7,357 nucleotides of DNA from Candidatus Aminicenantota bacterium (GTDB lineage: Bacteria > Acidobacteriota > Aminicenantia > UBA2199): assembly GCA_024644125.1 (NCBI GenBank), contig JAHELQ010000258.1, positions 1 to 7,357 on the forward strand, written 5' to 3'. The notes below the pieces were generated by a model, which saw only the letters and a program-made list of their open reading frames with translations, was not told the DNA's origin and did not search any database. Position 1 is the stretch's first letter. Each line of letters opens with the position of its first letter. Made by a program: the position numbers and the translations under genes. Below are positions 5,690 to 7,357 of the stretch, piece after piece.

Positions 5690-6437
5690 GTTCACCCCAC
5701 AATCCAACCGGTATTTACTCCGTCTTCCCAATCACCCGAACATCAGCTCTTGATCGTGATCCACCCCGCCTCCTCAAAGCAGACATAAACCGATCCCAAA
5801 CATCCCTCCGAAAACATCAAGCTCGAAAGGCTGGTGACCAACCCACACCAGGAAAGCTCCCCACCCCCCAGCTAAGTAATCAAGCAAAATCCGCCCTCAC
5901 CAGACTTTCGGGCGTTTCCTAAAGATCCACCCCAACCGGAACAAAGCCAATACCACCCGAAGCAAGAGCCAATGCCCCCCTCTGGGCAAACAAAAGTCGA
6001 TGCCACCCCACCACCACTCACCCCACCAAATCCCGCCATCCGAAACACCACCCCCCACACAATCCCAATCTCTAGAGACCCAATCTAGAACCTGGAGAAC
6101 GGACAAAAACATAACTGGCTCGCATGCATTTCCCCACCCCGATTGCCCCACACCCGCCCGTTCACCATTCGTAAACGCAGCAAACTAAAACCGGCAAAAA
6201 GAGAAGCACTTGCCAAGAATCAAACATCGATGGATTGATAATCAAAACAACAAAAAAAAGTCCAGAGTTCCCCCGTTATTGATCAATAAATGCGGAACAA
6301 ATCCCCTTCCCCGCCGACCTCCCACGCGCCACGCCGCCCCCGAGCCACCCCCGCCTGAAAAAGTCCGCACCTCTCGCACTTATAGAAATGTTTTGGGATT
6401 TTCAGAAACGGACGATTAAATTATTTTGCTTTTAAAA
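5690..6437. other. G-depleted, C/A-rich non-coding stretch
   Basis: No supported gene. From about 5750 to 6360 the plus strand is rich in C and A and poor in G; for example 6001-6060 has only about 3 G. Frames read through it give proline/threonine- or tryptophan/glycine-rich text typical of composition rather than protein. It contains a perfect 14-bp palindrome TTATTGATCAATAA (6276-6289) and short TCTAGA-containing repeats (6071-6090). Confidence 0.5.
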
Positions 6438-6574
6438 GCCGCATTCGCTTGTGGCAATGTGTAAAAGTCCCTCCCCCGGCGGTTTTCAGCTCCAAGAACC
6501 ATTTTGAAAATCGACAAATCATTCGGGAACAAAGAAAAAGTAGACTTTTGCACATTTCCATGAGCGAAGGCGGC
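6438..6574. repeat. Pair of 32-bp inverted repeats, insertion-sequence-end-like
   Basis: Positions 6438-6469 and the reverse complement of 6543-6574 agree at 27 of 32 bases, sharing the core GTGG-AATGTG-AAAAGTC. They enclose 73 bp with no gene. Related cores recur at 6584-6605 (plus), 6633-6652 (plus) and 6725-6744 (minus). Several 20-bp repeats near each end is a known trait of IS21-family elements; the assignment here is tentative because no IstA/IstB gene is present. Confidence 0.55.
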
Positions 6575-6583
6575 ATGATGGCG

Positions 6584-6626
6584 GTGTGGTAATGTGAAAA
6601 TCCCCGAGAACATGGAGGGGATTTTC
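6584..6626 (+). repeat. Third copy of the GTGG-AAT-TG core, plus 10-bp perfect hairpin
   Basis: GTGTGGTAATGTGAAAATCC continues the repeat family. Its tail GAAAATCCCC (6596-6605) is perfectly complementary to GGGGATTTTC (6617-6626) with an 11-nt loop. Confidence 0.55.
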
Positions 6627-6632
6627 AAGGGA

Positions 6633-6744
6633 TCGTGGTAATCTGTAAAAATCACTCAACCGGGATGCAATCATCGCCTATCTGAATTTGAGCAAAGCGA
6701 CAATCTAAGAAAAGCACAAAAATCATTTTTGCAGATTTCCACGA
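6633..6744. repeat. Second inverted pair of the IS-end-like repeat
   Basis: TCGTGGTAATCTGTAAAAAT (6633-6652) and the reverse complement of 6725-6744 match at 18 of 20 positions, enclosing 72 bp, almost the same internal distance as the pair at 6438-6574. The core is ATCTG here and ATGTG in the other pair, so the two pairs are distinct subtypes. Confidence 0.55.
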
Positions 6745-6835
6745 GACCGCTATTTCCATATCGCGCTTTTTAGATCTATCGAGGAAAGCTTTGAATTCCG
6801 GTTAGAAGCCATGGGCAAAACGCAGACAAAAAAGC

Positions 6836-7022
6836 CTTCATTTCACCCAGTGTCTCCGTCCCCCTGCAGGGGGTAAGTCCCTTCGGACACTGGGAGTTTG
6901 AAACATGCTGATAATGATGGTTTCAAAGGCCGATTTTGCGAACCTCTGGAGTTGGGAGCAAAATTTCTCCGGAAAGTGAGGAGGTTTGCAAAGAATTTTC
7001 AAAATCTTCATGTTTCACCCAG
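6836..7022. repeat. Hairpin cluster bounded by TTTCACCCAG repeats
   Basis: CCCAGTGTC (6846-6854) pairs perfectly with GACACTGGG (6886-6894), enclosing a second hairpin, the 14-bp palindrome CCCCCTGCAGGGGG (6860-6873). TTTGAAAC (6897-6904) then pairs with GTTTCAAA (6920-6927). TTTCACCCAG occurs at 6841-6850 and again at 7013-7022. GAAACATG (6900-6907) is complementary to CATGTTTC (7009-7016). No gene is seen. It may be a REP-like palindromic unit or the structured end of a single-strand-transposing element. Confidence 0.55.
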
Positions 7023-7080
7023 AAAATTATTATAGCGTGGATTCAACTTTGGTGTCAACTTTATGTAAGCAAAATAAATA

Positions 7081-7357
7081 TTACGATTCAGGAAAGAAAC
7101 CAACAAGCCTTAAATTCTCTAGATCTTCTTGTGAGTAGTGATTTTTGAAGTAGCCGGGGCTTTTTTGGCGGGATTGTTCTTTTTCTTCCTGGATGTAGCG
7201 TTCCAGGTCTCGCAATGAGTAGACGTGATTCGTTTTGCTTCGGATGATGGGGATGAGTTTGCCCTGGATTCTGAGTTTTACCAAAAAGTCGCGGGAGCAA
7301 GACAATATCTTTAGCACCTCTGACGTTTTGATTAATTGGTCGCTGGTGATTCTTTTT
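7081..7357 (-). CDS. Excisionase-like/MerR-type helix-turn-helix protein, 5' end missing
   Basis: The frame is open to the right edge, so the true start lies outside the window; an internal GTG at 7317 would cut into the DNA-binding domain and is unlikely to be the start. Visible residues include KRITSDQLIKTSEVLKIL, then SRDFLVKLRIQGKLIPIIRS, then VYSLRDLERYIQEEKE. That is the layout of the helix-turn-helix family of excisionases and MerR-like small regulators: helix, recognition helix SRDFLVKL, wing with GKLIPIIR, and the closing helix S..DLERYI. A basic and polar tail of about 35 residues ends in GFFPES. Proteins of this kind often bind ends of integrative elements or regulate small operons; with the repeat-rich DNA just downstream, a mobile-element role is plausible but not shown. 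Confidence 0.7.
   Translation of the reverse strand, partial: KRITSDQLIKTSEVLKILSCSRDFLVKLRIQGKLIPIIRSKTNHVYSLRDLERYIQEEKEQSRQKSPGYFKNHYSQEDLENLRLVGFFPES

Noticed and set aside
5897..6151. An 84-codon minus-strand frame rich in Trp and Gly
   Set aside because: The residue content simply reflects the G/T-rich minus strand of a skewed non-coding tract.

Overview
The window looks like a piece of a bacterial genome, probably Gram-negative and environmental. It joins the edge of a polyketide-type biosynthetic operon (left third) to a gene-poor, repeat-rich accessory stretch (right two thirds). No rRNA, tRNA or CRISPR array was seen, so the taxon cannot be fixed from sequence alone.

Left part (1-2778, all on the minus strand, read right to left): a short AraC-type DNA-binding regulator, a stand-alone malonyl-CoA:ACP acyltransferase of the type used in trans by polyketide synthases, a ketosynthase with the active-site signature of type II PKS KS-alpha subunits, and the first 33 codons of a second ketosynthase-fold protein that runs off the left edge. 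Spacing is short (39, 70 and 12 nt) and good Shine-Dalgarno sites are present, so this reads as one operon. The regulator would sense or respond to a signal, the acyltransferase would load an acyl carrier protein encoded elsewhere, and the two ketosynthase-fold proteins would form the chain-elongating pair. A palindrome enclosing a TATACT hexamer and three copies of GAAAACAGT lie upstream of the regulator and are candidate control sites.

Middle (2780-4312): no convincing gene. It holds inverted repeats, two related copies of a roughly 55-bp repeat, and a roughly 220-bp MITE-like element (4090-4312) with imperfect terminal inverted repeats, one of which abuts the stop codon of the next gene.

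4313-5088 (minus strand): two small translationally coupled genes, which I recognise as resembling DUF6429 and DUF6876 proteins. Both are of unknown function.

Right part (5110-7357): a run of secondary-structure-rich DNA. In order it has a 20-bp hairpin, a 251-bp imperfect palindrome, a short hairpin, and a 162-nt nested multi-helix structure that looks like a structured RNA. These are followed by a G-depleted, C-rich stretch of about 600 bp, a five-copy family of 20-32 bp inverted repeats resembling insertion-sequence ends, another hairpin cluster, and finally the C-terminal part of an excisionase-like helix-turn-helix protein at the right edge. The right part looks like a graveyard or landing zone of mobile elements. 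The coupled gene pair and the 162-nt structure are the best candidates for something undescribed.
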